Below the pieces are notes generated by a model that worked only from the letters and a program-made list of their open reading frames with translations, was not told the origin of the DNA and searched no databases. This document shows, piece after piece, positions 27,306-36,975 of a DNA stretch of 64,000 nucleotides. The stretch's first letter is position 1. Every line of letters starts with the position of its first letter. Position numbers and translations under genes: made by a program. The stretch is from Tenacibaculum dicentrarchi (GTDB lineage: Bacteria > Bacteroidota > Bacteroidia > Flavobacteriales > Flavobacteriaceae), in assembly GCF_964036635.1 (NCBI RefSeq), contig NZ_OZ038524.1:171001-235000 (forward strand), in the 5' to 3' direction.

Positions 27306-29684
27306 ATGAAAAAAATATTACTAATTCTAGTAATAGCATTTCTTATGCCTATTTCTAAGAATTTTGCACAACAACATCAGCAAAAAATATATAAGGGAAA
27401 AATTATTGATAAAAATAATAATCCAATAGTTGGAGCGTCTGTTATTTCAATAAATAATAAAAATATAGGAACTGCCTCGGATTTAAATGGAGATTTTTCT
27501 ATTAAATTAACAAGCTTAAAAAATCAGAAAAATGTAAAAGTAAAAATTACAACAGTTGGGTATCAAACAAAAATTGTAACACTTTTAAATAAGTTAAACA
27601 CAATTCAATTAGAAGAAGATTTAGAAAGTTTAGAAGAAGTTATTGTTTCGGCTTCTCGTGAAGCTCAAAAAAGAAAAGATGTTCCTGCATCAATTGGTTT
27701 GGTTAGTGAAAAAGATATTGAGGAGTCTAAAGCTTTTGGAATAGAACAGTTAGTAAATCAAGTTCCAGGAGTGTACATGAGTACTTCAATGGCGGCAAGT
27801 AACGAGCAACATATGATGGCAATTCGTACGCCAATATCAACAAAATCATTGTTTTTATACTTAGAAGATGGCTTGCCAATCCGTCCTGTTGCGGTGTTTA
27901 ATCATAATGCGTTGTTGGAAATGAACAGCACTGCTTTTGGTAGGGTTGAAGTGGTAAAAGGACCTGCATCGAGTATTTACGGAAGTGAAGCAATTGGAGG
28001 AAGTATTAATTTTATCACCAAAAATCCTAGAAAAGAATTTGGCGGTTCGTTTGCGATGGAAGCCAATACTTTGGGCTTACAAAAAGTACAAGCAGAAGTA
28101 TCTACAACGGCTTTAGACAAGCATGGTTTTTATGTAGGAGTTCATAAGGTGCGCCGTGTAAATGGTTTGCTTGAACATTCCGATTATGAAAAATTTGCCA
28201 TTACTTTTAAAAATGTAAATGATTTTTCTGAAACCTTACGTTGGACAAATACTGTTTCGTTTATCGATTTTCGTTCTGATATGGGGTCAAGCTCTTTATC
28301 CGAAGAAAATTATTTGGCAGGAAAATATAAGAGTAATCATACGTTTGCTGAAAGAGAAGCAACGGCATTGCGTTTTCGTACGACTTTAGATAAAACATGG
28401 AATGACAGCAATAAAACGTCTTTTAATTTTATCTACAGAAATAATGAAATGAATCAAATTCCTTCTTACAGAATGTCAACAAGAAGTAATTTTGGTGAAA
28501 TTAATTCGAATAAATTTACCAGTGCAGTAGCGTTGGTTCAACATAAATTAGATTTTAATTTTGCAGATGCTTCTTTAATTGTGGGAGGTACGGTTGATTA
28601 TTCGCCACAAGATTATTATGCGAAAAAAATAAAGGTGAATTATGATAAAACAACCAAGAAATTTACTGATTATCAGCAAACAGAGCTATATAAAATGTTT
28701 TATCAGGCTGATATTTTAAATTATGCAGGATATGCACAGTTTGAAATTTCGCCGCTAGAAAACTTAAAGGTAACTGCTGCGGTGCGTTATGATGGTTTTA
28801 ACTATGATTACGATAATAAAGATGAAGGAAAATCGGGTGTAAAAGACCAGAAAGTAAGTTATAATAATGTATCTCCTAAAATAGGAATGAATTTTAATGT
28901 TACCAACAATATTGGTTTTTATTCAAATTATTCAAAAGGATTTACACCGCCACAAGTAGGGTCGTTGTTTAGAAATAGTGGTGTTGATGAGGTAGTTTAT
29001 GCCCTAAAACCTGCCAATTTTGATAATTATGAAGTTGGAGGATATGTAGCTATAAATTCTGATATAAAATTAGATGTTACCGCCTACAGATTAGATGGTA
29101 AAAACAGGCTGGTTACCACTTCGGATGCTAGTGGAAATTATTTAAAGCAAAACGCAGGAAAAACGCGTTCGCAAGGAATTGAGTTAGGGGTTAATTGGAA
29201 AATTTTAAACAATTTAACTTTCGATTATAATGCAAGTTACGCTACACATAAATATCTGGAGTTTTACAAGGCTGTAAAAGATAAAAAAACAAAGGCATAT
29301 TCAAAAATTGATCATTCAAATACCGATATGCCAACGGCACCAAATTACATTGCTTCGATGTCGTTAAAATACACGCCAATCGATAATTTATTAGTAACAC
29401 TTCAGCACGAACAAATAGGAGCGTATAATACGAGTCTTGAAAATGAAGCTGTTATAGCAAAGGATGCTGCAGGAAATAAAATAATGGGAACAAGTACTTA
29501 TGACGGGCATCAGATTTTTAATTTGAAAGCAAATTATACCTACAAAAAATTTGATATTTGGGCACAGGGCTTGAATATTTTTGACACGTTATATTCAACA
29601 AGGGCTTCTTATAGATATGGAAGTACCAAATATGGTGTAGGTGCTCCAAGAGCATTTCATTTTGGAGTCAAGTACAATTTTTAA
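27306..29684 (+). CDS. TonB-dependent receptor of the metal cluster
   Basis: 792 residues. A signal peptide (ending NFAQ) is followed by a carboxypeptidase-regulatory-like domain (about 27-105, KGKIIDKNNNPIVGASV), a plug (about 115-240, KDVPASIGLVSEKDIEE and GPASSIYGSEAIGG) and a barrel ending FHFGVKYNF. The plug contains the Met/His-rich stretch MSTSMAASNEQHMMAIRTP, which would suit a copper or copper-chelate ligand; substrate is inference from this and from the MbnP/MbnH neighbours. It needs TonB (one is encoded at 13573). Confidence 0.9.
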   Translation: MKKILLILVIAFLMPISKNFAQQHQQKIYKGKIIDKNNNPIVGASVISINNKNIGTASDLNGDFSIKLTSLKNQKNVKVKITTVGYQTKIVTLLNKLNTIQLEEDLESLEEVIVSASREAQKRKDVPASIGLVSEKDIEESKAFGIEQLVNQVPGVYMSTSMAASNEQHMMAIRTPISTKSLFLYLEDGLPIRPVAVFNHNALLEMNSTAFGRVEVVKGPASSIYGSEAIGGSINFITKNPRKEFGGSFAMEANTLGLQKVQAEVSTTALDKHGFYVGVHKVRRVNGLLEHSDYEKFAITFKNVNDFSETLRWTNTVSFIDFRSDMGSSSLSEENYLAGKYKSNHTFAEREATALRFRTTLDKTWNDSNKTSFNFIYRNNEMNQIPSYRMSTRSNFGEINSNKFTSAVALVQHKLDFNFADASLIVGGTVDYSPQDYYAKKIKVNYDKTTKKFTDYQQTELYKMFYQADILNYAGYAQFEISPLENLKVTAAVRYDGFNYDYDNKDEGKSGVKDQKVSYNNVSPKIGMNFNVTNNIGFYSNYSKGFTPPQVGSLFRNSGVDEVVYALKPANFDNYEVGGYVAINSDIKLDVTAYRLDGKNRLVTTSDASGNYLKQNAGKTRSQGIELGVNWKILNNLTFDYNASYATHKYLEFYKAVKDKKTKAYSKIDHSNTDMPTAPNYIASMSLKYTPIDNLLVTLQHEQIGAYNTSLENEAVIAKDAAGNKIMGTSTYDGHQIFNLKANYTYKKFDIWAQGLNIFDTLYSTRASYRYGSTKYGVGAPRAFHFGVKYNF

Positions 29685-29702
29685 TATCAAATTTTTAAAA
29701 TA

Positions 29703-29757
29703 AAAAGTCTTTTTACTCCCTTTTTATTTTTTTAATAACTAAAGTAAAAAGACTTTT
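29703..29757 (+). other. 15-bp hairpin between receptor and PepSY genes
   Basis: AAAAGTCTTTTTACT (29703-29717) pairs perfectly with AGTAAAAAGACTTTT (29743-29757), with a T-rich 25-nt loop. It is 13 nt before the next ATG. It may be a partial terminator or stability element. Confidence 0.6.
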
Positions 29758-29770
29758 AAAATTTTATAAA

Positions 29771-31012
29771 ATGAAAAATAGAAAACTAAATCAATGGCTT
29801 TGGAAATGGCACTTTATTGCAGGGCTAGTTTCTTTGCCTTTTATATTGGTGTTGTCTATTACTGGAGCTATTTATTTATTTAATCCAGATGTAGAAAGTA
29901 AAGAGGTTGCAAAAATTCAAGACGTTGAGAATTTGCATAAAACACCAATTTCGTATCAACAACAGTGGGAGAATGCTAAAGAAAAATTAAAAAAGAAACC
30001 AAGTTCAATGGTTATTAATGACAATCCTCAAAAAGCTACAGAATTTGTAGTTGGAAGATTCAGTCATAAAACAACAGTTTTTGTAAATCAATATACAGGT
30101 GAAGCTACAGGAACTTTTAGTCCTAAAGATACTTGGATGTACACCGTTAGAAAATTACATGGTGAGTTATTAGGAGGCAAAATAGGAACTAAAATTATTG
30201 AGTTAATTGCCAGTTGGATGGTGGTTTTAATTTTAACAGGAATCTATATTTGGTGGCCATTTTCTAGTGGAATAAAAGGTGTTTTTACAATCCGATTTAA
30301 AGAAGGAAAAAGAATTTTATTTAGAGATTTACATGCTGTTACAGGTTTTTGGATGTCTCTTTTATTATTACTTGTTTTAGCGGGTGGTTTACCTTGGACA
30401 GATGTTTTTGGAAGTAATTTTAAATGGGTTCAAAAAGTAACCAATACAGGATTTCCTAAAACATGGAGCGGACGTGGTTTAACATCCGAAGTAAAAGAAA
30501 ATATAAAAACTATTTCTATTGAAGAAATGGTTGCGATTGCAAATCAGCAAAAATTAAAAGGAACTGTTAGTATTGGTTTGCCAAAATCAACAAAAAGTAC
30601 TTTTAGTGTGGCTAATAAAACTTTTCCGTTAACTGCTCAAAGAAAATTACATTTCGACCAGTATTCAGGTGAATTAGTAAAGGAACATACTTGGAGTGAT
30701 GTCGGTTTTTTAATGCGTGGCAGAATGTGGGTAATGGCATTTCATCAAGGGCAATTTGGTGGTTGGAATTGGTGGTTAATGTTTTTAGTTTCTTTAGGGC
30801 TAACATTAATGACTATTGCAGGTTTATTATCCTATTTATATAGGAAAGAGAAAGGAAATTGGGGAGTTCCAAAAGTCTCATCTCAATTTAAAGTTGGTAA
30901 ATTAATTATTTTTATACTTGTTTTATTAGGTGTTTTACTACCTATGTTTGGTATAAGTATATTATTAATTTTGTTATTTGAACAAGTATTTAAAAGAATA
31001 AAAACCGATTAA
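29771..31012 (+). CDS. PepSY-associated transmembrane protein
   Basis: 413 residues with membrane spans near 14-33, 145-165, 190-210, 335-355 and 375-405. The pattern WLWKWHFIAGLVSLPF, GAIYLFNPD, LHGELLGGKIGTKIIELIASWM, and WWPF matches PepSY-domain inner-membrane proteins found with siderophore or metal TonB receptors, some of which act as ferric or cupric reductases. Conserved His (KWHF, KLHGE, DLHAVTG, AFHQGQFGGW) could bind haem. It ends the metal cluster. Which metal is reduced, if any, is not shown. Confidence 0.85.
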   Translation: MKNRKLNQWLWKWHFIAGLVSLPFILVLSITGAIYLFNPDVESKEVAKIQDVENLHKTPISYQQQWENAKEKLKKKPSSMVINDNPQKATEFVVGRFSHKTTVFVNQYTGEATGTFSPKDTWMYTVRKLHGELLGGKIGTKIIELIASWMVVLILTGIYIWWPFSSGIKGVFTIRFKEGKRILFRDLHAVTGFWMSLLLLLVLAGGLPWTDVFGSNFKWVQKVTNTGFPKTWSGRGLTSEVKENIKTISIEEMVAIANQQKLKGTVSIGLPKSTKSTFSVANKTFPLTAQRKLHFDQYSGELVKEHTWSDVGFLMRGRMWVMAFHQGQFGGWNWWLMFLVSLGLTLMTIAGLLSYLYRKEKGNWGVPKVSSQFKVGKLIIFILVLLGVLLPMFGISILLILLFEQVFKRIKTD

Positions 31013-31074
31013 GTACGTTGTAAGTTTAACATAAGTATAGGTAATTATTAAGATTTTTTTTCTGTAAGGATTTG

Positions 31075-31082
31075 TAATTTTG
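31075..31082 (+). promoter_or_regulatory. -7 box of the DUF2911 gene
   Basis: TAATTTTG matches TAnnTTTG exactly, 43 nt before the ATG at 31125. Confidence 0.5.
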
Positions 31083-31124
31083 AAGATAAAAATTTTAATA
31101 ATACCTACTTTAAAATAAGTTATA

Positions 31125-31667
31125 ATGATAAAAAGAATTTTAGGAATAGTAATTTTAATGATAACTGTATTATTTTCTAATCAACTAAATGCACAAAGTT
31201 TTCCAAGATTAGATAAAAGTCCTATGGATGTAGCGGCATATCCTAGTAGTTATCGTATTTCAGATAAGCTAGTAAAAGTAGTTTATAGTCGTCCACAATT
31301 AAAAAGAAGAGCTATTTCTAAATTAGCACCAAATGAAAAAGTTTGGAGAACAGGTGCTAATGAAGCTGCAGAAATTACGTTTTATAAAGATGTAAATTTT
31401 GGAGGTAAAGAAGTAAAATCAGGAACTTATACATTATTTACCATTCCTGGAGATAAAGAATGGACAGTAATTTTAAGTACAGCAAAAAATGTTTGGGGTG
31501 CTTATTCTTATAGTGAATCTGAAGATGTGGTAAGAGTACCAGCTACTATTTCTAAATCAAAAAAATCGATTGAAGCATTTTCAATTGCATTCAACGGACA
31601 AGAAAATGATGCAACCATGTATTTAGGGTGGGGAAAATTAATTGTATCTGTACCAGTAAAAGGATAA
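31125..31667 (+). CDS. DUF2911 secreted protein
   Basis: 180 residues with a signal peptide (ending LNAQ). The body, SPMDVAAYPSSYRISDKLVKVVYSRPQLKRRAI, WRTGANEAAEITF and GTYTLFTIPGDKEWTVIL, is typical of the Bacteroidota DUF2911 family, small periplasmic or surface proteins of unknown function. It is monocistronic between its own promoter and a strong terminator. Confidence 0.88.
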   Translation: MIKRILGIVILMITVLFSNQLNAQSFPRLDKSPMDVAAYPSSYRISDKLVKVVYSRPQLKRRAISKLAPNEKVWRTGANEAAEITFYKDVNFGGKEVKSGTYTLFTIPGDKEWTVILSTAKNVWGAYSYSESEDVVRVPATISKSKKSIEAFSIAFNGQENDATMYLGWGKLIVSVPVKG

Positions 31668-31693
31668 TCATAAGCGATTAAATAATAGTAAAA

Positions 31694-31738
31694 AACTAGG
31701 TTTGAAAATCATACGATTTTTGAACCTAGTTTTTTTTA
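31694..31738 (+). terminator. Intrinsic terminator of the DUF2911 gene
   Basis: AACTAGGTT (31694-31702) pairs with AACCTAGTT (31723-31731), with further pairing of GAAAATC with GATTTTT inside, followed by eight T. Confidence 0.85.
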
Positions 31739-31793
31739 TTTCACATTGTTTTTATTGATGAAAAATAAACAAATATATTATTTAAAATAAACG

Positions 31794-31801
31794 TAAATTT
31801 G
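31794..31801 (+). promoter_or_regulatory. -7 box of leuS
   Basis: TAAATTTG, exact TAnnTTTG, 21 nt before the leuS ATG at 31823. Confidence 0.55.
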
Positions 31802-31822
31802 TAGCTTCTTAAACGAAATACA

Positions 31823-34800
31823 ATGCAATATAATCATCAAGATATAGAAAAAAAATGGCAACAGTTTTGGGCAGATAACCAAACATTTAAAGCCAGTAAT
31901 GAATCAGAGAAACCTAAATATTATGTGTTAGATATGTTTCCTTATCCATCAGGAGCAGGTTTACATGTTGGGCATCCTTTAGGATATATTGCATCTGATA
32001 TTTATGCACGTTATAAGCGTCATAAAGGATTTAATGTATTACATCCGCAAGGGTATGATTCTTTTGGTTTACCAGCAGAACAATACGCAATTCAAACAGG
32101 TCAGCATCCAGCAATTACTACCGAAACAAACATTAAAACCTACCGTCGTCAGTTAGATAATATTGGTTTTTCTTTCGATTGGTCTCGTGAGGTGAGAACT
32201 TCTAGTCCTGAATATTATAAATGGACACAGTGGATTTTTATCCAATTATTTAATTCTTGGTATAATAAAGATTCTGATAAAGCAGAAGATATTTCAACTT
32301 TAATTTCAGTATTTGAAACGCAAGGGAATGCATCTGTAAATGCTGTATCAGAAGAAGATATTACTGTTTTTTCTGCGGATGAATGGAATGCATTTTCTGA
32401 TAAAGAAAAAGAGACTATTTTATTACAATATCGTTTAACTTACTTATCGGATACTGAAGTAAACTGGTGTCCTGAGTTAGGAACGGTATTAGCAAATGAT
32501 GAAATTATAAATGGCGTATCAGAACGAGGAGGACATCCTGTAATTCGTAAGAAAATGACCCAATGGTCTATGCGAATTTCAGCATATTCACAACGTTTAT
32601 TAGACGGATTAGAAAACATCGACTGGCCACAACCTTTAAAAGATAGCCAAACAAATTGGATTGGAAGAAGCCAAGGAGCAATGGTAACTTTTAAAGTTGA
32701 TGCTTTAGAAGTAGAAGCTGGTGTAAAATTATCATTCAAAGAATTAGAGGCATTAAAAGAAATGCGTTTAAATTTATCAAAGGCGGAAGAAGTACTTTGG
32801 AATGAATTAAAAAATAAAAAAGGAGCATCAAAATTTAGAAAAAAATATACTATTGGTACATTTTTAGTAGATTATGTATGTTTAGCAAAAAATATTGTAG
32901 TTGAATTTTCTGGTAAAGAAGATGAAACAGCAAGAACAGCGTATTTTACAAACGAAGGATTTCATATAGTTCGTTTTACAAATGAAGAGGTTTTAGAAAA
33001 TGTTTTAGGTGTTGTATCTAAAATTAATAATACCATTCAATTTGCAAAACCTATTGAAAAATCAACAGTTGAGGTAGCAGAAACAGCAGTACAAAACGAT
33101 TATAAAATAGACGTTTTTACTACAAGACCTGATACTATTTATGGAGTATCTTTTATGACATTAGCTCCAGAACATGAGTTAGTAACTAAAATTACAAGTG
33201 AAACTCAAAAGAAAGCTGTTTATGCGTATATAAAAGCAACTGCAAAGCGTTCTGAAAGAGATAGAATGGCAGATGTAAAAACTATTTCAGGAGTATTTAC
33301 AGGAGCGTATGCTTTACACCCATTTACAGGAAAACAAATTCCTATTTGGATTGGTGATTATGTATTAGCAAATTACGGAACAGGTGCTGTTATGGCAGTT
33401 CCTTGTGGTGACCAACGTGATTATGATTTTGCAAAAAACTTCGGATTAGAAATTCCTAATGTTTTTGCTGATGTTGATATTTCTGAAAATGCTCATGCAG
33501 ATAAAGAAGGAACTAAAATTGCAAATTCTGATTTCTTAGATGGTTTATCATATAAAAAAGCCATGAAATTAGCTATCTACGAAATGGAGAAGCAAGGTTT
33601 CGGTTTTGGAAAAATAAACTACCGTTTACGTGATGCTGTATTTAGTCGTCAGCGTTATTGGGGAGAGCCTTTTCCTGTATATTACAAAGATGGAATGCCA
33701 CAAATGATTGACGCAAAATACTTGCCAATCGTTTTACCAGAAGTTGAAAAATATTTGCCAACTGAAGATGGAAAACCACCTTTAGGAAATGCTGATTTTT
33801 GGGCTTGGGATGTTCAAAAAAATGAAGTAGTTTCTAACGATTTAATTAATAACGAAACTATTTTTCCTTTAGAATTAAATACAATGCCAGGTTGGGCAGG
33901 AAGTTCGTGGTACTTTAACCGTTATATGGATGCTACAAATGATGGTGAGTTTGTAAGCAAAGAAGCGGCTGATTACTGGAAAGAAATCGATTTATATATT
34001 GGAGGTTCTGAGCACGCAACAGGACATTTATTATATGCTCGTTTTTGGCAAAAATTCTTGTTTGATAAAGGAGTTTTACCTGTTGATGAATTTGCTAAAA
34101 AACTAATCAATCAAGGAATGATTTTAGGAACTTCAGCACTTGTTTACGAAGCACTGTTTGATGGTAAAAAACATAATTTATATGTTTCATCTGATTATTT
34201 TCAAGGAGAAAATCAAATAGAAGATACTGAAGCTGATGATAAATTAGGTTCTCGATTACATAAAAAATTAGTAGAAGCAGGTTTAACAGAAGAAACTGAA
34301 GCATCGTTAACGTACCGCCCAATTCATATTTGTGTAAGTACTTTAGAAGGAGATATCAATGTAAATATTGATAAATTAAAAGCTTGGAGATCAGAATTTG
34401 AAACTGCTGAGTTTGTTTTCGGAAGAGATAAGCAATTTGTATGTCATAGAGAGGTTGAGAAAATGTCAAAATCTAAATACAATGTTGTAAATCCTGATTT
34501 AATTTGTGAAGAATTTGGTGCAGATGCATTACGTTTATTCGAAATGTTTTTAGGTCCTTTAGAACAAACTAAACCTTGGAAAACTTCAGGTATTTCAGGA
34601 GTATATTCTTTCTTAAAGAAATTATGGAAATTATATGTTGGCGAAGAAGGAGTTATTGTAACCGAAGCTGAACCAACTAAAGATGAATTAAAAGTTTTAC
34701 ACAAAACAATTAAAAAGGTAGAAGAAGATATTGAGAATTTCTCTTTCAATACTTCGGTTTCTACTTTTATGATTGCAGTAAACGAATTAAATGCTTTAAA

Positions 34801-35140
34801 ATGTAATAAACGTACTATTTTAGAACCTTTATTAACATTAATATCTCCGTATGCACCACATATAGCTGAAGAATTATGGAGTCAATTAGGGCATGAAGGT
34901 TCAATTTCAACTGTCGATTTCCCTAAATTTGAAGCTTCTCATTTAGTTGAAAGTTCAAAAAATTACCCTGTATCATTTAACGGAAAAATGCGTTTTACTT
35001 TAGAGTTACCATTAGATTTATCGAAAGAAGAAATCGAAAAAATTGTAATGGCAGAAGAAAGAACACAGGCTCAATTAGGAGAAAGAACACCTAAAAAAAT
35101 AATTATAGTTCCTGGGAAAATAATTAATATTGTAGGGTAA
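31823..35140 (+). CDS. leuS: Leucyl-tRNA synthetase with a DUF559-like insertion in the editing domain
   Basis: 1105 residues against about 860-940 usual. Class I motifs are intact: HVGH at 48-51, KMSKS at 880-884, and editing-site TTRPDT at 433-438. Between residues about 310 and 407, inside the CP1 editing region after NWIGRSQGAMVTFKV, lies a DUF559-like restriction-endonuclease fold: LSKAEEVLWNELKNKKG, FRKKYTIGTFLVDYVC, VVEFSGKED, GFHIVRFTNEEVLENV. The usual E-x-D-G of that family reads EFSG and the following His is missing, so nuclease activity is doubtful. The reading frame is continuous and flanking LeuRS sequence normal. A second insertion of about 90 residues just before KMSKS is usual in Bacteroidota. 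Only one leuS is seen. Confidence 0.93.
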   Translation: MQYNHQDIEKKWQQFWADNQTFKASNESEKPKYYVLDMFPYPSGAGLHVGHPLGYIASDIYARYKRHKGFNVLHPQGYDSFGLPAEQYAIQTGQHPAITTETNIKTYRRQLDNIGFSFDWSREVRTSSPEYYKWTQWIFIQLFNSWYNKDSDKAEDISTLISVFETQGNASVNAVSEEDITVFSADEWNAFSDKEKETILLQYRLTYLSDTEVNWCPELGTVLANDEIINGVSERGGHPVIRKKMTQWSMRISAYSQRLLDGLENIDWPQPLKDSQTNWIGRSQGAMVTFKVDALEVEAGVKLSFKELEALKEMRLNLSKAEEVLWNELKNKKGASKFRKKYTIGTFLVDYVCLAKNIVVEFSGKEDETARTAYFTNEGFHIVRFTNEEVLENVLGVVSKINNTIQFAKPIEKSTVEVAETAVQNDYKIDVFTTRPDTIYGVSFMTLAPEHELVTKITSETQKKAVYAYIKATAKRSERDRMADVKTISGVFTGAYALHPFTGKQIPIWIGDYVLANYGTGAVMAVPCGDQRDYDFAKNFGLEIPNVFADVDISENAHADKEGTKIANSDFLDGLSYKKAMKLAIYEMEKQGFGFGKINYRLRDAVFSRQRYWGEPFPVYYKDGMPQMIDAKYLPIVLPEVEKYLPTEDGKPPLGNADFWAWDVQKNEVVSNDLINNETIFPLELNTMPGWAGSSWYFNRYMDATNDGEFVSKEAADYWKEIDLYIGGSEHATGHLLYARFWQKFLFDKGVLPVDEFAKKLINQGMILGTSALVYEALFDGKKHNLYVSSDYFQGENQIEDTEADDKLGSRLHKKLVEAGLTEETEASLTYRPIHICVSTLEGDINVNIDKLKAWRSEFETAEFVFGRDKQFVCHREVEKMSKSKYNVVNPDLICEEFGADALRLFEMFLGPLEQTKPWKTSGISGVYSFLKKLWKLYVGEEGVIVTEAEPTKDELKVLHKTIKKVEEDIENFSFNTSVSTFMIAVNELNALKCNKRTILEPLLTLISPYAPHIAEELWSQLGHEGSISTVDFPKFEASHLVESSKNYPVSFNGKMRFTLELPLDLSKEEIEKIVMAEERTQAQLGERTPKKIIIVPGKIINIVG

Positions 35141-35174
35141 TTTCCTTATAAATAAGTAACTAAATTTTTATATA

Positions 35175-35212
35175 AAGCCACAAATGATTAATTGTTTGTG
35201 GTTTTATTTTTT
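35175..35212 (+). terminator. Intrinsic terminator of leuS
   Basis: CCACAAA (35178-35184) pairs with TTTGTGG (35195-35201), followed by TTTTATTTTTT, about 35 nt after the stop. Confidence 0.8.
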
Positions 35213-35243
35213 AAGCTATTTTTGAATCATAAAAATATATAAA

Positions 35244-35864
35244 ATGAATTTATTTAAAACAATTTCTATTTTAGTATTACTATTTTTAGCAACAAGCTGT
35301 GCTTCAGGTTATAAGATAATTAATCCTGAAACACTTAATTATGTATCAAAAAGTACCGATAAAGGGGTTATTCTTGAATATAAATACGAGTTATTGAAAA
35401 AAAAATATCATCAAAAAGAACTTTTAAAAGATATTCGGTTAATTGCAGTTAAATTGACTAATAATTCTGATAAAGATATTATTTTTGGTAAAGACTTAAA
35501 ATTAACCTACGACGATGGCGCAGGTTTATATATTATGGAAAATGAAATGGTTTTTAAATCATTAAAACAAAGCGTAGCCTCTTATTTATGGTATTTATTA
35601 TTAACACCTTTAAGATTTTACACTACCGATTCTAGCAATGGATACAATCAACAAACAAGCTCAACACCTGTTGGTTTAATTGTAGGACCAGGAATAGCAG
35701 GAGGAAATATGATTGCTGCAAATTCGGCAAATAAAAAATTTAAAAAAGATTTATTCGACTATAATATAACCAATACCACCATTAAAAAAGGCGCAACAGT
35801 TTCAGGGTTAATCGGCGTACGATCTGATGGATACCACGGAATTAAAATAGTTGTTTTAAACTAA
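35244..35864 (+). CDS. Predicted lipoprotein, unknown
   Basis: 206 residues with lipobox (ATSC, Cys19). After a tether the sequence contains YKYELLKKKYHQKELLKDIRLIAVKLTNNSDKDIIFG, which resembles a small beta-sandwich domain, then hydrophobic segments SYLWYLLLTPL and GLIVGPGIAGGNMIAA that may be membrane-inserted. No family recognised. A TATTTTTG box at 35217-35224 serves as promoter; the next gene starts 100 nt later. Confidence 0.65.
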   Translation: MNLFKTISILVLLFLATSCASGYKIINPETLNYVSKSTDKGVILEYKYELLKKKYHQKELLKDIRLIAVKLTNNSDKDIIFGKDLKLTYDDGAGLYIMENEMVFKSLKQSVASYLWYLLLTPLRFYTTDSSNGYNQQTSSTPVGLIVGPGIAGGNMIAANSANKKFKKDLFDYNITNTTIKKGATVSGLIGVRSDGYHGIKIVVLN

Positions 35865-35963
35865 CTTAATATTTGTTTTATAATTTAAATTCTGATAAAT
35901 ACCCCGTTTGTTTATCAGAATTTATAGTTTTAATTATTAATAACTTGTACTAAAAAATAGTAA

Positions 35964-36923
35964 ATGCAAAAATTACCTTTCAAAAGTTCGTGGCTTTTTT
36001 TATTGATACCTATCGGAATGATTTATTTTGTATTTGTACCACAAATTCAAAAGCAATATGAAAGATATAACAATAATCAAATAAACCTTCAAAATGATAT
36101 TCGAACTTTAGATTCTTTAAAATACGCAAAAAAACTAAATAGAAAAGGCACACATTTACTTAAAAAACTAGAAATAACTGTGCCTGTTCATCAAAAAGTG
36201 TATGGTAAACAAAAATTTTTATATTATAAAACAGGCGGAATGTTACTTGTTTTAGTTTTTATGGGAATCGGTATGCTAGTAACAATTTATTTTTCTAATA
36301 GAAAAAAAACATCCTCTAAAAACAAACAAATTGACTTTATTTTTGATGATTTTACTACCGATAAAGTAGGAAGAACTATTTCGTGGAATAGTTTAGAAAA
36401 TTTGAGTAGTAATTTTGCTAGTGAAACCTTTAAAAAAACAGCACAAGGTTATAAAATAACAGGAAGTTCGTTTACCAAAGTTTTTGCATGGAGTTTTTTT
36501 TTAATAGGATTAATTTATTTAATTGTTTCATTTTATGAATTTTATCAAACTTCTGATATTCCACTTACTTTTATGAAAGGCGGAAAATTATTTTTTATAT
36601 CAGGTGGTCCTTTTTTAATTGTAGGGATTGTTTTATTATTTATGTTTTCGCCAAAAGTATATATATATACTCGAAAAAGAAAAATTATTGTTGGAGGAGA
36701 AGTATTAACATTTCAACAAATATACGCTTTACAGATTTTAGAAAAATTTACATCAGGAAATAGTTCTTCAGGAAGTTATTTTTCTTATGAATTAAACCTA
36801 ATTACTAAAAATGGCGAACGTTATAATTTATTAAATCACGGCGATAAAACTTATATTTTAAGCGATATGATAAAAATTAGTAAACTCTTAAAATTACCTG
36901 TTTGGAATAATGGTGTTGTATAA
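35964..36923 (+). CDS. Four-span membrane protein, unknown
   Basis: 319 residues with hydrophobic segments near 9-25, 88-108, 170-191 and 206-228, a soluble part of about 55 residues between the second and third, and a C-terminal soluble region (VYIYTRKRKIIVGGEVLTF...) resembling a bacterial PH-like domain. No name can be given. It is co-directional with the following genes. Confidence 0.6.
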   Translation: MQKLPFKSSWLFLLIPIGMIYFVFVPQIQKQYERYNNNQINLQNDIRTLDSLKYAKKLNRKGTHLLKKLEITVPVHQKVYGKQKFLYYKTGGMLLVLVFMGIGMLVTIYFSNRKKTSSKNKQIDFIFDDFTTDKVGRTISWNSLENLSSNFASETFKKTAQGYKITGSSFTKVFAWSFFLIGLIYLIVSFYEFYQTSDIPLTFMKGGKLFFISGGPFLIVGIVLLFMFSPKVYIYTRKRKIIVGGEVLTFQQIYALQILEKFTSGNSSSGSYFSYELNLITKNGERYNLLNHGDKTYILSDMIKISKLLKLPVWNNGVV

Positions 36924-36975
36924 CATCGATTACATAAACTTTTAGTAATTTCGATTTTAAATAGAATCAAAACCT

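Noticed and set aside
32759..33043. Extra domain in leuS as an intein, frameshift or assembly error
   Set aside because: There are no intein splice motifs, the frame is open throughout, and flanking LeuRS sequence continues normally, so a stable in-frame domain insertion is the simpler reading.
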